NCBI RefSeq assembly: GCF_048128805.1
Contig: NC_136005.1
Span: 3,061,941-3,125,940 of the forward strand
Direction of reading: 5' to 3'
Length of the DNA stretch: 64,000 bases
From: Centroberyx gerrardi
Lineage: Eukaryota; Chordata; Actinopteri; Beryciformes; Berycidae
A program made the translations under genes and the position numbers. Shown piece by piece: positions 47,446 through 60,619 of the stretch. The notes below the pieces were generated by a model. That model was not told where the DNA came from. It did not search any database and saw only the letters and a program-made list of their open reading frames with translations. The stretch's first letter is position 1, and each line of letters begins with the position of its first letter.

Positions 47446-48159
47446 ACTGGACCTCCTTTCACAGAAGATCATACCATGGATCATACTGAAGGGGGCGCGC
47501 CGCGCAAGCATTGTCATTTATAACCACAGTGCATCCAGACTCCATTAAAAAATCTGATATTTTAATATGCTTCTGTTTAGCGGCAAAAGTACACACATCC
47601 AAGAACATTGTTAAAACATTTCACGAACTTTTAGACTACACTTTTCAATTCGGCGTACACCCAATACACCAAGTTGCTCGTATTTTAATAAAAATTTAAA
47701 CTTTTACGATTTCTTCGCCAGTTTTCCCAGAATCTTCTTCCACAAAAACAGTACACAGTGGATGGTGGTAGCGAGCTGTGTGAACGAATTATAAAAATTG
47801 AGATTTTATTGAAATTAATTGCTGCTTTGTGGATTATCTATCTACCGAATTTACCAGAAGACCCTACTAATTCATAAAGGTTATGTCATATTCTGCCACT
47901 TATGTACTTTTACCGGTAAACAAGGAAACAAGTAATTGTCGGATTTTTGAACGGTGTTTGGCGCGACGCACTGGCCATACAGGAGAACAGCACGCACTGG
48001 GTCTAGGTAGTTTCTAAACTCTTTACAAGCACGTAAACCTGGACCTGAAACACAAGCACATTTTGTGGTAGCATAATATAAAAATATTGTAGCCTATCTC
48101 AGGTAAAAAGTTGTCTATCCATTCTGGTGACATTTTGTGTTGCTGTCTAATTTATATAT

Positions 48160-48330
48160 CAGTCAAGTCAAGCAGATTTATTGTAATTCAACCATATACA
48201 GTGCACAGTAGGCTATATAAGATATAGTCCTTGAGTCCAAAGAAAGAAAAGGGTGTACACACTGTAAGCTATAGTGTATTAAAGGCTAAATATGCGCAGC
48301 AAGACTAGATATACATATATTTATAACAAT
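48160..48330. repeat. Retroposon 3'-end-like sequence
   Basis: TCAAGTCAAGCAGATTTATTG and the AT-rich sequence after it resemble the complement of a common fish retroposon 3' UTR. No coding part remains. Confidence 0.35.
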
Positions 48331-48516
48331 AGTTGAATTCTGCCCAAGCTCTACCTCCCTGTAAAGAAATCTTCCACAAAGGATGTTTCATATTTAAGTG
48401 AACTGGTGTATAGAAATGACTGTCTCGCTGCCACAGAGGCCACAAAATATAAGTAGTTATTCATCATATAAAAGTCATTCCAGAGTGGGACAAAACATTT
48501 AGCTGTGGAGAAAAAG

Positions 48517-48942
48517 TTAAAGGGGAAATCAACCCCAAATTAATTGTAAGTCATAGGCTAATCTGTAATATTTTCACATAAACAGATATCCCTTTTGCTA
48601 CACTTTATCGCTGGTTGCTGTAACACAACATTCAACCTATATCCAGTTAAATCTTCTCCACTGTCTGTTCTAAACAGCCGGCGTCTGGTAGCTCTTTCCT
48701 CTGCCGCACAGGAAGTGATGTGTTTTACGTTTCTGGTTTGATTGGAATAAACAGAAGAAGAAGAACTGGGTAGTTAGCATGAGCAGCGATAGCCACCATG
48801 GCTAAACAGACAAAGAAATTCTCTTTTCTTTGTCTGTTCAGCCATGGTGGCTATCACTCAAACTGCATCAACAGAAAATCCAAGCTCCGCCCACACTGTT
48901 TGATTGACACACTGTTTGATCTCACACAGATCATCACTTTAA
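48517..48942. mobile_element. TTAA MITE family A, copy 3, with local inverted duplication
   Basis: TTAA at 48517 and 48939, with ends TTAAAGGGGAAATC and, read inward, TTAAAGTGATGATC. Unlike the copies at 1-233 and 7862-8224, it carries an inverted duplication at 48788-48855. Confidence 0.7.
48788..48855. repeat. 31-bp inverted duplication (6-bp loop)
   Basis: GATAGCCACCATGGCT at 48788 and AGCCATGGTGGCTATC ending at 48855 are part of two 31-bp arms with one mismatch around TTCTCT. In the sister copies the left arm runs straight into ACTCAAACTGCATC, which here follows the right arm. Confidence 0.95.
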
Positions 48943-50142
48943 AATTGATAGTAGCCTACTGGTGATTTTGTTGCTGAATCAGAGAATAGGACTATGGACA
49001 TATTGTAGAAATTTCCATGGAGGCTGGGACAAAAACAAGAATGTAAGTGGTGTCATTGGCCCTGCCTACATTTCCCATGGTTCATCCCATTTGGAGGGAG
49101 GTGAAGTGGATCTTGGGAGTTGAAGTGACACAGAGCCATCACTTGGTTTAGCATCCAAAATACAGAAGTAGAATCTGTCAAAAACCAGATATAGACTTAA
49201 TTAGTTTAACTATAAATCTATTTTCTTTGCTATGTTTGCTTTGTTATATTTAGAATATATGTATGCTAATGATATGTATATGCCTGCATCATTTCCTATT
49301 TGACAATGGATGGATCATTCTTATTTCAGATTTAAAAACAACAAATTCTTAAAAATGTATATAAAAATTAGGTCACAGCCAATTGTCCAATCTTACCACC
49401 CACCCATCCACTGATGCTGAAGAAATGTGTTTTTCTTTTGTAAATCTACTAAAATCATATTTTATTTACAAAATCATTGAAACAAGTAAAAAATATCCTT
49501 TTTTTAAATCTTTTATTTTATTTTATTTACAGTTCCTTTCAAGACATAAAAGCAAAAAGACAGAAATAAATAAAACCTGGTTTCGGTGTAATTCTGTTAT
49601 TACTGCGCCTTTAACGATGCCGTTCTTACATCATCTGGAGGAAAATACCCTGGATCGCCAAATAGCCTTATTAGGCTACACATGGATTCATTAGTGCATG
49701 TAGGATTATTATTTTGGTCGCGAGGAAGCTCGGCGGCATGCATGATGTTAAGACGCTTTATTAGGATGTTAGGATGCTTTATTAGAGGCGGAACAGATCT
49801 CCATGCGTAAAAACATGGACACGCGTAGTGGGTTTGGTTTCTTCGGATAAAAACGAGCCTCTCGCATCTTCTTATGATGCTGATCTGAGGACAGAAGCCT
49901 TTCCTCCTCTGTGCTGCAGCATGCAAACCTCCTCCTGCACACAGCAGTTGGCACGGAGGGGGAAGACAGCAGATGATGAGGAGGAGTATTAATAGGAAGG
50001 CTTGAGTGTCACAGGCTCTTACTGTCCAGAACTGGGGGGCTTGGTGGAGAGTCGCCGGACCAGGGGGGGCTTTCCAATTCTAACTGCGCAGTTGGAATAA
50101 AATACATGCAGTATAGGAACTCGCAGGTATCAAACATCCAAC

Positions 50143-53100
50143 ATGGACGTGCTGGCGGTTCTCAATTTGGGCGATATTGCCCAAGTTTTCTCCAAAATGG
50201 GAATGTTTCCAGTGTTTGATCTTGCGTATTACATCGTGTCCATACTCTACCTCAAGTATGAGCCAGGTGAGTGGCTTCCCCGGCTTCTGCTGGTTAATAA
50301 TGTGATTTATTACTTGACAACTAGGCTTATTATCTGTATTGTCTATACTGTGTGTTATTTGGCAGGTAAAGTCATGGGGACTGTATTCTAAAGGCATTAT
50401 AGCCTACTACCTCACACTCACTAGGCCTATGTGTTAATATAAATTAATACATAAAACTCAGCAAGTAAAATCTATCTGTCTGGCAGCTACATCTTTCTAA
50501 AATAGAGAATCAAATGTTAATTTTTTAAACCTTAAGAACTTAGCAGTGATGACCCTAATGAAAAGTCACTCTAATGTTCATATAATATTCCTAAAGGGCC
50601 TCACAGTGTGCCTGTGGTACTCAATAGTGAGTTTATAGTGACCTTATTTTACTTTATGGTATTTATGGCATCACTATACATTCCTATAATATTCCTATAG
50701 AGACTTGCTGTTGCAGATATGTGTATAGTAACCTTTTAAAATGTATTACAGGGTCACTACAGCTCTTTTTGAAAAGGGAACGTCTGTTCTTGCAGCAACC
50801 TGACCTCATTTTCATTATGGAAATCAGTGGGAACCAGCCAGGAGCAGATTAAACCACTCAGCTTTGTTTAATGCCTGACATTTTCCAAGATTTAACTCTT
50901 TTGACCAACAGAGCTGGGCGAGTAAGAAACCTGATAGAGAGCCTGTGCATACCAGCAGCTTAGGTAATAAATAGCAGGTCCTGAAATAGATGTCAGTGGG
51001 CCTCCGAAGCCCCTCTGCCTCAGACACTTGTAGAGGAGAATGAAAGACTGCGGCTCGGTGGACTAACATGTTATTTACATTGAATTAGCATGGGATAAGC
51101 TGTTGAGCAAGCATGGCCTTGTGTTACTGTGACTGTCCGGACCTTTAGAAGTCCTCAGTGTGTGCATCCTATATCCTGAATAACGCAATCACTTCATCTT
51201 AAAGGAATAGTTCATCCCAAAATTAACATTCAGTCATTATCTAATCACTTCGTTGTCAGTGGGAACTGCATTGAAGTTTGTACGACCACCAAACACACAA
51301 TGAGTTCGCCCCTAACCCAAACTATTGAAGTTAACAGAGGCATCGTTTTACTGATATAAAAAAAGCAGAAAATGTCCCTCAAATTTCTCCAAACAGCTCA
51401 TCCAAGTGTTTTGTAGCCAAACAATTGTGTTGTGGTCCAAAACTCCAGTGTCAGTGAAGTAAATATAGGAGATAATGAAGTAAATATTGGACTTTTGGAT
51501 CCACAATGCAATCGTTTGGCTACAAAACACTTTCTAGTTTGGAGAAATTTGATGGACATTTTATGCTTTTTTTAAGCTGTTAAAAGATGGCTCCATTAAC
51601 TTCAATAGTTTGTTAGGAGGCTGACCTGGACCTAGTGTGTTTGATGGTCCTACCAACTTCAATGGAGTTTCCACTGACATGGAAGTGAGTAGATAATGAC
51701 TGGATTTTCATTTTGGGGTGAACTATTCCTTTAACTATGTACAAATATAGTTATTAGTATCCCAAACATTTGAAGAGATCAAAACACAATAGGTTACGGT
51801 GTGCTGGTACTCAAAACTCTTCATGTAATTGTAGCTGTGGGAACTTTAGAGGTTGGGACTGACCAACATTCATCTCACCACACTTTGATTCTACATGGGT
51901 TATTGTATTTTGTATTAAATGCACATGGATGCATACACACATTAAGTACTTGTCTTGGTATTTAAACAAAAAATACAGTCCAAGGCATCCATGTGGGGCG
52001 TAAAAAGCCTTAATTTCATAGGGTTCAGGCATTGAAATCATTCTAATTGCAACTATGTGTTGTGGCTACTAAACTTCAACTTCATGAACTTCGGACTTCA
52101 TGACTTTTATTGTAGCCTGAAAATAGTTAAAAGGCTTCATTTCTGAGTCCAGGCGGTCAAACTGCTTGTGCAGCTAACATTTGTCCTGCAAGAGAAACTT
52201 GTATTCACCATTCCTTACACACACCTGACTAGAGTTTCCTAGTTCACACCACATGGTGGGAGAGCACATGAATGAGTTTGGGGGTCGACATTGAGAAGGG
52301 GCGGCGGGAGGAGCGTGGGGGTCAGAGGTTAAGTCAGGCCCGACAGTTGCAAGGCAGGAGAAGCGATCGAGCGGCGGTGTATTTATAGGGCGGCATTTCT
52401 CGGGATCGGATTGCTCTTTTAAACCGTGCGCTAATCGCACCGCGACACTGATACCCACCTGTTGTTGGATATCTTTACAGTCACTCTCACATCTAGATTT
52501 ATGTCACTAACAACAGCCTCGATGTAAAGTTCGTAGTAACGTTGGCAAGTCTGCTCAGTTTGTTTCCTGTAGTCCTGTAGCCCTGCAATAAATGTTATTT
52601 ATATTGAATAAACAGAGGGTAAGCTGTTGAGCCGGCCGTTTGTTGAGTTGGCGAATTGTCAGTTCATAAATGAGTGCAGAAATGCTGAGTCAATATGGAG
52701 TTATGATAACACGCTGTATTATCAGGGTGTGTGCTGAAATGTTCGGCCGGGCCTGGAGAAGATTAAACAAAGCATGTGCACACACAGCAGGGTCGGCTGA
52801 TATGGGCTTTTGAAGGCCGACAGCAGTATTTTTTACATTGAAGCTACCGATGGTTAATTGTTTTTTTAACTGATATTCACTATTTTTATTTATTTTTTAT
52901 TTAATTGGACAATTTGTATGCCCAAAAATAACAATTATTCAGTGTTTGCCTCAGAGTTTTCTATTCATCAGGGTGGAAAAGCCTCTGAAACAGCATTCAG
53001 ACCATCATGGGACACTAAAACTCTCCACTGAAACCAGACTGATGGGGATTTTAGTGTCAGCAGCTCTTTAAGGCAGAGTGACCCACCACACCTATTCAAT

Positions 53101-53300
53101 GGTAGAGAAACTCTGACATTACTGCCTTTAAATGAAGAATTAATCTAAATATAATTAAATTAATAAATGTGCAAAGAAAATAAAAACTAGTTGCCGGTTT
53201 TACAGACTGTTTTTCTGAAGCTGTGGTCAGGAGGAACCTCCATACTGACACTGACTGGCTGATATCTGATATTTAGTAAAATCCCAGTATCGCCTAATAC

Positions 53301-53347
<47 letters not shown>

Positions 53348-54429
53348 TACTGTATATACACATCACCAACGCCCCTATCCTACCTAAATATTCACACTGC
53401 AATAAATTCCTATTTTCTGTGTTCATATGTCACAATATTTTTATTTTCAAATACTTTGCAGCGGTGGAAAGAGTACTAGATGTCATTCTCAAGTAGAAGT
53501 GCTGTTACTTTGCTGATCTTTTACTAAAGTAGAAGTAAAAGTACTGGTGTAAAAATCTACTGCAGTAAAAGTAAAAAGTGTCTCATTTAAAATGCCCTCA
53601 GAGTAAAAGTTCCTGAGTTCCTCTTTAGAACAGAGAACGTTGTTAGCTGTGATCTTTTCCATGTGATTCTAACAGGAGAGAGGTCAGAGTTCAAACTAGA
53701 TTCTTTTCACTGGAAACATTAGAAACGACAAAATAAAGTGCAGAAACAAAGTAAAGTCAGATTCCTCTTCTCACTGTGAATGGATCCACAGTTTGTCAGT
53801 TTACGTCGATCCAGTTTCTGCTGCTGATGGAGAAACTACAACATCTGTACTCTGTAATGGATGTGATTTAAAATGTAGCTAAGTGCAATACTTCAGCAAA
53901 ATGTACTTAATGTTGAACTCTGGTAGTATCTTGGGTTGTGTCTCTTCCTCCATGATAAAACCCCAAAATCAGTGATTCTGTGATCTGTTGCTCCGGTAGA
54001 GGAGACTGGAGAATTGTGTTTTTTTCTCTCTCTCCATTCACTGCCATTGTATGGAGGAACAGTCTGAAAATCACACTTCTAGTAATAAGGGAACGCCGAC
54101 AAAGCAGATTCTGACAATATATTAAAAAAATGAATCATGCTGCTGAACTGTGGTTAAGTGACTCTCTTTCTTTATGTTTATTAAACCTTTCAGTTTGAAC
54201 AAGTGGAATACTGAAATCCGGTTGGAGGAAACTTATGCAGATGGAACAAAGAAAATAATATGTTTACCAATAATCGTAAAAAAAAAAGTGGGAGACAGGA
54301 CTTTGACAAAGCAGATTCTGCCAATATATAACAAACAAATCTCTCAAAAAAGCTACTCAGTTACAGTAATGTGAGTAAATGTAATTAGTTACTTCCACCC
54401 TTGATACTGTGTCACAGTACGATCCTGAC

Positions 54430-54471
<42 letters not shown>

Positions 54472-57400
54472 CAGGGGCGGTGGAGGTCTCTCGCAGGAGT
54501 CCCGTGGCCTCCTGGCTCTGTGCCATGCTCTACTGCTTCGGCAGCTACATCCTGGCAGACGTGATGCTGGGCAGCAGCCCGCTCGACTACTTCCAACACA
54601 ACAGCCACATCCTGCTGGCCTCGGCTGTCTGGTGAGATGAAGTTTCAGTCCGACACGGCTAATGGAAGTGTTGGCCGGACGGTTCGGTGCCGGGAGAAAC
54701 TTGGCCATCAAAGCATCACATTAAGCTTGAAGTCATATTTAATGGTTTTAGGGCAATTTACCACATCATTACTTAATTACAAGTATTCTGGTTTCAACCC
54801 GGTGTTTTCCTTTGGATGGTAGTGAATAATTAGGATAAGAAGTCTCCCTTATTTATTTCAGACTTTTCTTCATCAGTTTTGGGTGATTAAGCTACATTAA
54901 ACCACATTAAGCTCAATCATTTCCATTCATTTTCAATTGGGGATCTTGTCATAGTTTTACCATGTTACTGATTTACCTTTAACTGTAAATTTTCACCACA
55001 GCATCTCCTTGTATCCCCCCTGATGCCTGAATTAAAGATGAATTTTTCTATTTTGATTTTAGCCACATCAAGCCCTCGTTTTTTTCCTAAATTCAGACTT
55101 TGAAGATGTTTGAAAGATGTCAAATTTTTTCTAGACTTTTTTTGGGCTCTAGTGAAGTGTTATGGTCTCTAATTCATGGTTAAATTTTCAGAGTTTTTAA
55201 TTTCATCAAGCCATGTTAAGCCCCCTTTTTGGGGCATTTTTCACTATATTCACAAAAAAAAAAGAGTAAATTTTCTTTTTCTTTTCACCACTGCTAGTTC
55301 TCATGCTGCTGTATACCTGGGTAAAAAGTCGAAATGTTTCGTCAACGTTAAATATTTTTTGCCTTGTTAAGCCGTTTTCACATTAAGCCTTTTAGAACGT
55401 CCCCTTTCTGCTTTTAATTTGGCCGGTAAATTAGTTAAAGTGACTGTTGAGTTACATGAATGCTCCTGTCACTGTGGCCAGTGGACAAAACATTTCCTTC
55501 CCTCTTCCTGATACAAAGATTGACAAGACTGTACACTGCTGATAGAAAATTTGGCCAAGATGCACTGCATGGATCAGAGTTGATAGAAACTTCACCATCA
55601 AAGCTGTTTCTCCATCACAGTAATGACAACATGAAACAGGATTTTTAGCCCCTTCCCTCACTCAGCCACCATGTTTCTCTCTGTCTCAAACCCGCTCTCA
55701 GGTACCTGCTGTTTTACTGCCCGCTCAACCTCTTCTACAAGTGCGTGGCGTTCCTGCCCGTCAAGCTGGTGTTGGTCGCCCTGAAGGAGGTCGTCCGCGC
55801 CCGTAAGATCGCCGCCGGCGTCCACCACGCCCACCACGCCTACCACCACGGCTTCTTCATCATGGTCATCGTCGGATACGTCAAAGGTCCGTGTCTCAGC
55901 ATCGATCATATTCGGACAAAAATCTGAAATTATTACGATGTTAATGTCAGGATTTCTTGAATTATATGACCCTCTGTCAGCTTCTGAAGATCCTGACAAA
56001 CTAAATAACACCTGGAGGAAAGTGTCAGATTGTTGGTGCTCCTGGTGTGTAAGGTCACCTGAGGTAGCCTAAAATATTGTATTATTATTATTATTATTAA
56101 GTTTATTTAGACAGGGACAATGCACAATAGAACAGAAGTCTCAAAAGTAATGAGAGATGATGCGTTGTACCAGATTTAGCTAGTTTCCCTCTGTAGCAGG
56201 TAAACATAAAAGACAGTACAAAAGGAACAATAAAGTGCACAATTAAAAACATACAATTACAAGATAACTAATCACACCCACCTACCCAACACACACACAC
56301 ACACACACATGCACGATACATAAAATTTCCCCATGTAGGTGGTGTTTTAGCTGCTAACTTTAGCTCTGGTAGGCTAACAAATAGTGTTAGCTTGCTAATT
56401 TCAAGGTTACATAAGATCGTGGATTATACTTGGACAAAAGGAAATGTAGAAAGTGATAAATTACAAATTAAGTCAACCTAAACAAAAACCCAAATGTTTC
56501 TGAAGCTGAAATGCCAAAGAAATGATCTAAAGAAAATGAAAATGATCTTCCCTCTCCCTCCCGGCCTGCAGGCGTCCATGTTGTTGAACAGGGGGGAGAA
56601 AGGCAGAAGCCGGACAGGAGCAGTGAGGCGAGACACTGACTTTTTGTCCTCAATTTTTTCCACTTTCTATTTTTACCCTCCCAGGCTCTGGAGTGGCTCT
56701 TATTTCCAATTTTGAGCAGCTGCTGCGCGGAGTGTGGAGGCCCGAGACCAACGAGGTCCTCAACATGTCATTGTAAGTGTGTGTGTGTGTGTGTGTATGT
56801 GTGTGTGTGTTTTCAGCTCCCGGCTGCTGATGGGTGAACACACTCGTCACTGCAAGCATGACAAGCATGTGGGAGTTTTTAGATTTGTGTGTAACCAAAA
56901 CCTGCAGTCTGGTTTCAAGGAGACTGTAGTATCTCACTCTGCCTTAAAGAGCTGCTGACACTAAAAGAATTTCATCACTTTGGTTTCAGTGGAGAGTTTT
57001 AGTGTCCCATGATGGTCTGAATGCTGTTTCAGAGGCTTTTCCACCCTGCAAAAATACAATTCTGGTAGAAACCCCTTTTTATTTTTTTAAATAAGACAAT
57101 TTTTTGACACGGAGGTCACATTTAAAGATATTGAATATCCGCATTAAATATCGTCCATCAGCAGCTTCAGTACAAAAATATCACTACTCACTGTCACTAC
57201 AAATACCCTACTTTGATTGAACCCTAGTTTGAAATACCCCGATTGTCCCGGGACAGTAAGACAAGTAGTGCAGTCACACAGTGAAGAAGAGGACTTAAAG
57301 GTGAACGTGTTACAAGTGTACAGATGCATGAAATTTGACAAGTTATTTGAAACACCCAGCAGGCTTGTTAAATGTTAGCGTTGGAGTCTACAATAGAAGG

Positions 57401-58948
57401 CTTGAAAATCCATTCATGCAACAAAACCCCCCCCCCCCCCACAAAGAACAAGTATTGATTTGCAGATACAAATCTTCAGAGCTGCATCGTATTTACAAGG
57501 ATGCATACTATGAATTTATGTCATAAAGATTTATGTCCGTAAAAAGGTGATAAACTGTATTCGCTAAATAAAAAGGCGGTAATCTGAGTTGAGGTGGGTT
57601 TACGCTGATTTTAGTCCCTGATCTTCTGTCATCTGTCTCTGCAGCCCGACCAAAGCCAGTCTGTACGGAGCGATCCTCTTCACCCTGCAGGAGGCTCACT
57701 GGCTGCCGGTGTCCAAGAGCACCCTGATCCTGGTCTTCACCCTGTTCATGGCCACCTGCAAGGTGAGCGCAGCACCCATGATGGCCTGCCTGCTGCTGGG
57801 TGGCAGTTTGGGTCAAAGTGTCTTGATGTACATTTACATTTGAGGCATTTAGCTGATCCAAAATGTAATATTGTGATACTGTCCCACCAAAATATCACGA
57901 TGTAGGATATTATCATGGTATCAGAGTTTTTTTGGGGGGTATTTTATTTTATTTCTTCCAAATTACATACAATTTCTAGGCTATAATAATTATTATTATT
58001 ATTAACAGCCTAGAAGTTCGATCTTAAAAAAAGGGAAAACGGAACCCACTTGAATTAAAAATATATTTTTTTTATATTGCGGGATATATCGCGATATTCA
58101 TGAAATATTGCGATACTCGATAATATCGAATATCGGCCCAAGCCTAGATGTCCCCATCCAGAATGACAGAATTCAGTGTCTTGCTTGATGGACACATTGC
58201 AGAGAGATGATCTCTCTCACCACCGAGGCCACTTTGCCTCATCAGTAATAAAAGTAATCAGCATTTTTTGAAATAAATTAAATTCTGCCTTGTTTAAGCT
58301 GCACTAGGCAAGATTTTTAACTAAAAATCCATCGGTCTTATCAGACTTAAACACAAAGTATGGCTGCAACAGAGAAGAGCTTCCCATCCCCTCTAACTGA
58401 GACACTATAGATTTGCTCTTTATACCCAAATTATACCTGAAATCATCACTTCATGAATGAGTTGAACCTCTGAATGATGAATGGAACCGACCTCCACACC
58501 CTTACTTTCAATGTCAAACTGCTTTCTAGTTGTGTCTCCTCCACCTGATCCTCTCCTGCTGGGGAAACACATTACTCTCACTTTTCCTGCACAGAGTTTC
58601 TTATTTGTATTTTAAGACATGGTGCTGGTTTCATGAAATTTGTTGACACCAGGTTGGAATAAAGCGGGTCCTGACAGACTCTTCTGGTGAAACAGACTGA
58701 ACACCTTTAACCCCTCTAACCGCCTGCGTCTTCCCCTCCTCCAGGTGGTGATGACCGCCCGCCACTCTCACGGCTCTCCCTTCACCCTCATCGAGTCCTG
58801 GGTCTGCCACCTGCTGTTCGGTTCCGCTCTGGGCAGCGGCGAGGAGGATCACCACGCCGCCGCGGGCGGCGCCCCGTCTTCACCGCTCAAAACCAAGGAG
58901 GAGCTGAGCGAAGGCACTCGCAAGAGGAAGTCCAAGAAAGCCGAGTAG
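50143..58948 (+). CDS. tmem38a: Trimeric intracellular cation channel type A (TRIC-A), six exons
   Basis: A monovalent cation channel of the sarcoplasmic/endoplasmic reticulum that supplies counter-ion current during calcium release, mainly in excitable tissue. Exons: 50143-50266, 54475-54631, 55702-55886, 56685-56772, 57645-57762 and 58745-58948. Phases join to 291 residues (human 299). Landmarks: [21 protein letters not shown] (in two pieces FPVFDLAYY and [10 protein letters not shown]), [18 protein letters not shown], the TRIC signature KEVVRARKI (122-130), a histidine-rich stretch [10 protein letters not shown] (135-144), [32 protein letters not shown] and a basic tail. The C-terminus KKAE is a KKxx dilysine ER-retrieval signal. 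Intron 1 is 4.2 kb and full of repeats. Its acceptor directly follows a (TG)n tract, and the exon 4 donor is followed by another. It is transcribed divergently from smim7, 2.8 kb away. Confidence 0.96.
51199..51734. mobile_element. TTAA-flanked fold-back element P in tmem38a intron 1
   Basis: TTAA at 51199 and 51731, ends AGGAATAGTTCATCCCAAAA in inverted pair. Inner blocks also mirror each other (AATTTCTCCAAAC, GTTTTGTAGCCAAAC), so the whole 536 bp is a fold-back. These ends are common in teleost genomes. Confidence 0.85.
52969..53080. repeat. Repeat Q, copy 1 (inverse of 56935-57048)
   Basis: About 112 bp (AGGGTGGAAAAGCCTCTGAAAC to GCAGCTCTTTAAGGCAGAGTG, cited in parts) recurs as the reverse complement in intron 4 of the same gene at 56935-57048, with high identity. 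Confidence 0.75.
53307..53345. repeat. (AC)n microsatellite in tmem38a intron 1
   Basis: About 19 AC units. Confidence 0.9.
53459..54403. mobile_element. hAT MITE R with 8-bp target duplication
   Basis: It starts CAGCGGTGGAAAGAGTACT and ends TTACTTCCACCCTTG (inward CAAGGGTGGAAGTAA). The flanks are ATACTTTG and ATACTGTG, a one-mismatch 8-bp duplication. 945 bp with AGTAAAAGTA words. It ends about 70 bp before tmem38a exon 2. No transposase frame. Confidence 0.85.
54432..54468. repeat. (TG)n microsatellite at the tmem38a exon 2 acceptor
   Basis: About 18 TG units, followed by CTGCAG and the exon. This tract takes the place of the usual polypyrimidine tract. Confidence 0.95.
56080..56280 (-). 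repeat. Retroposon 3' end in tmem38a intron 3
   Basis: (TTA)n followed by GTTTATTTAGACAGGGACAA and GCACAATAGAAC is the complement of a common fish non-LTR 3' UTR. The body is absent. An (AC)n tract follows at about 56289-56309. Confidence 0.45.
56773..56810. repeat. (TG)n microsatellite at the tmem38a exon 4 donor
   Basis: The donor reads GTAAGTGTGTGTGTG, so the tract starts at intron position 5 and continues for about 30 bases. Confidence 0.9.
56935..57048. repeat. Repeat Q, copy 2
   Basis: Reverse complement of 52969-53080, in tmem38a intron 4. Confidence 0.75.
57868..58148. mobile_element. hAT-like MITE (ATATCG type) in tmem38a intron 5
   Basis: The ends GATACTGTCCCACC and ATATCGGCCCAAGCC, with ATATCGCGATAT words inside, resemble the element at 37372-37729. 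Preceded by a SINE tail fragment ACATTTACATTTGAGGC at 57830. Confidence 0.5.
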
Positions 58949-59481
58949 AGACGCCGCGCTCCGCCGGCGGAAACTGCATCGACCTCCCCCTCATGGCTTC
59001 CACATGACGGGCTTTCCCATTCCTTGCTGGGGAAAGGGGCAGTTTGATGTTTTACCAAATGAGGCCCTTTCTATTGGAGCAAAACGGTGCTTTCTGCATT
59101 TGACATAGTACGAGGACTCTGTAAATACCACAGCTCACATTTCACACTTCAGACATCAACCCCGCCAGGACAGTTTGACCTATTTATTTATGTGTTTGTT
59201 TTTCATCCGTGAAGATCCGCATCTGTGTGCAGCAGTTATGTGGAGATCCACGCTGTAGGAGACACGCGGTTGGTTTAGGATGGCCTTCGTTCTGAATTAC
59301 CGAGTATCAGTGGTTTTTGGTTTCTGTCAGTCCATCGAACCTTAGTTCAGTGCCAAAAGAAATTGGAAATGCAAACACAGTCTGACTCTTAATCAGAAAT
59401 TCAAATGGGAATAAAGCATTATATGTGAAGAAACATTGCTGCTTTTTACACTGAGATGAAGAAGACAACTTCATGTCTTGT

Positions 59482-59487
59482 AATAAA
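59482..59487 (+). other. Poly(A) signal of tmem38a
   Basis: AATAAA, 534 bases after the stop codon, followed by GT-rich sequence. This gives a 3' UTR of about 550 bases. Confidence 0.65.
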
Positions 59488-59780
59488 GTCATGAGAACAG
59501 AGGCGTCCTGGTGGCTTTACTTTCAAATTCCTTCAGTTAGGCCACATTAACTTCTACTTTCTATTTCCAGCAATGCTGCACTACTTTCAGCTCGTCACAT
59601 CTGATGTGTCCTCGCTGAAATCGTTGCTTTCTGAGTTTGAAAGTTTTAGTACTTTACAGAGGATGCTGTACTGTTGATTATCTGTTGCTCCAGTGCAGAG
59701 ACAGACAGGACTTTGACAAAGCAGATTATGCCAATATATAAAAAACAAGTCTCTCACTTTTTTCCGCCTATTTACAATTA

Positions 59781-60125
59781 TTGATAAACGTACTATTTAA
59801 TTATTCCATCAGCATAAGTTTCCGACGACCGGATTTTGGTGTTACACCTGTTCAAACTGAAAGATTTAATAAACATAAAGAAAGAGATTCACTTAAAAAC
59901 AATTCAGCAACATGACAATTTTTTTTAATATATTGTCAGAATCTGCTTTGTCGGCGTTCCTTTATGTGCTAGAAGTTTCTCCAGACAATGGCAGTGAATG
60001 GAGAGAAAAAAAAATATATATATCTTCAATCTCCTCTACCGAAGCAACAGATCACAGAATCACTGATTTAAGGGTTTTATCATGGAGGAAGATACACAAC
60101 CCAAGCTACTACCAAAGTTCAACAG
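59781..60125. repeat. Fragment related to hAT MITE R
   Basis: Same orientation and blocks as 4187-4590 (TTTAATAAACATAAAG, TTGTCAGAATCTGCTTTG), and inverse of part of 53905-54265. Confidence 0.6.
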
Positions 60126-60554
60126 ACCTTTAAGTACATTTTGCTGAAATATTTTAAATCACATCCGTTACAGAGTACAGATGTTGTAGTTTCTGCATAC
60201 TACTACCAAAGTTCAAAAGCTATTTAAGTAATTTCAGTGAAAATGAGTCCAGGAATCAGCTGTGAATCAGCAGAATTCAAACCTAAACCTTCCATTACAT
60301 AACAGTGAAGCTGCTGGAGGTCACAGGACCGGCCTGAAGTCGACTCGGGGTCACGTCCTGAGAAAGCTGGACCCCCCGTCCCGCTGCCCTGCTGACAAAC
60401 CTTTGTAGCGCAGGCAGTAAACCATCACTAATGAACTTTACAGGAGGCAGTGACACCTCGACCTTTGACCTTACAGTTCACACAGCAGTAGAAGAGATCA
60501 TGGAGCTAAAACAAGCATTCCCTGTCCCGTTCTGTCAGACAGAAACCAGCTTTG

Positions 60555-60619
<65 letters not shown>
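60555..60619. repeat. (ATCT)n microsatellite
   Basis: About 16 tetranucleotide units, with a smaller cluster of the same unit at about 60880-60914. Confidence 0.95.

Noticed and set aside
54357-54711. Several frames across the (TG)n tract and tmem38a exon 2 on the minus strand.
   Set aside because: Dipeptide repeats (HTHTHT) from the microsatellite and antisense of a real exon.
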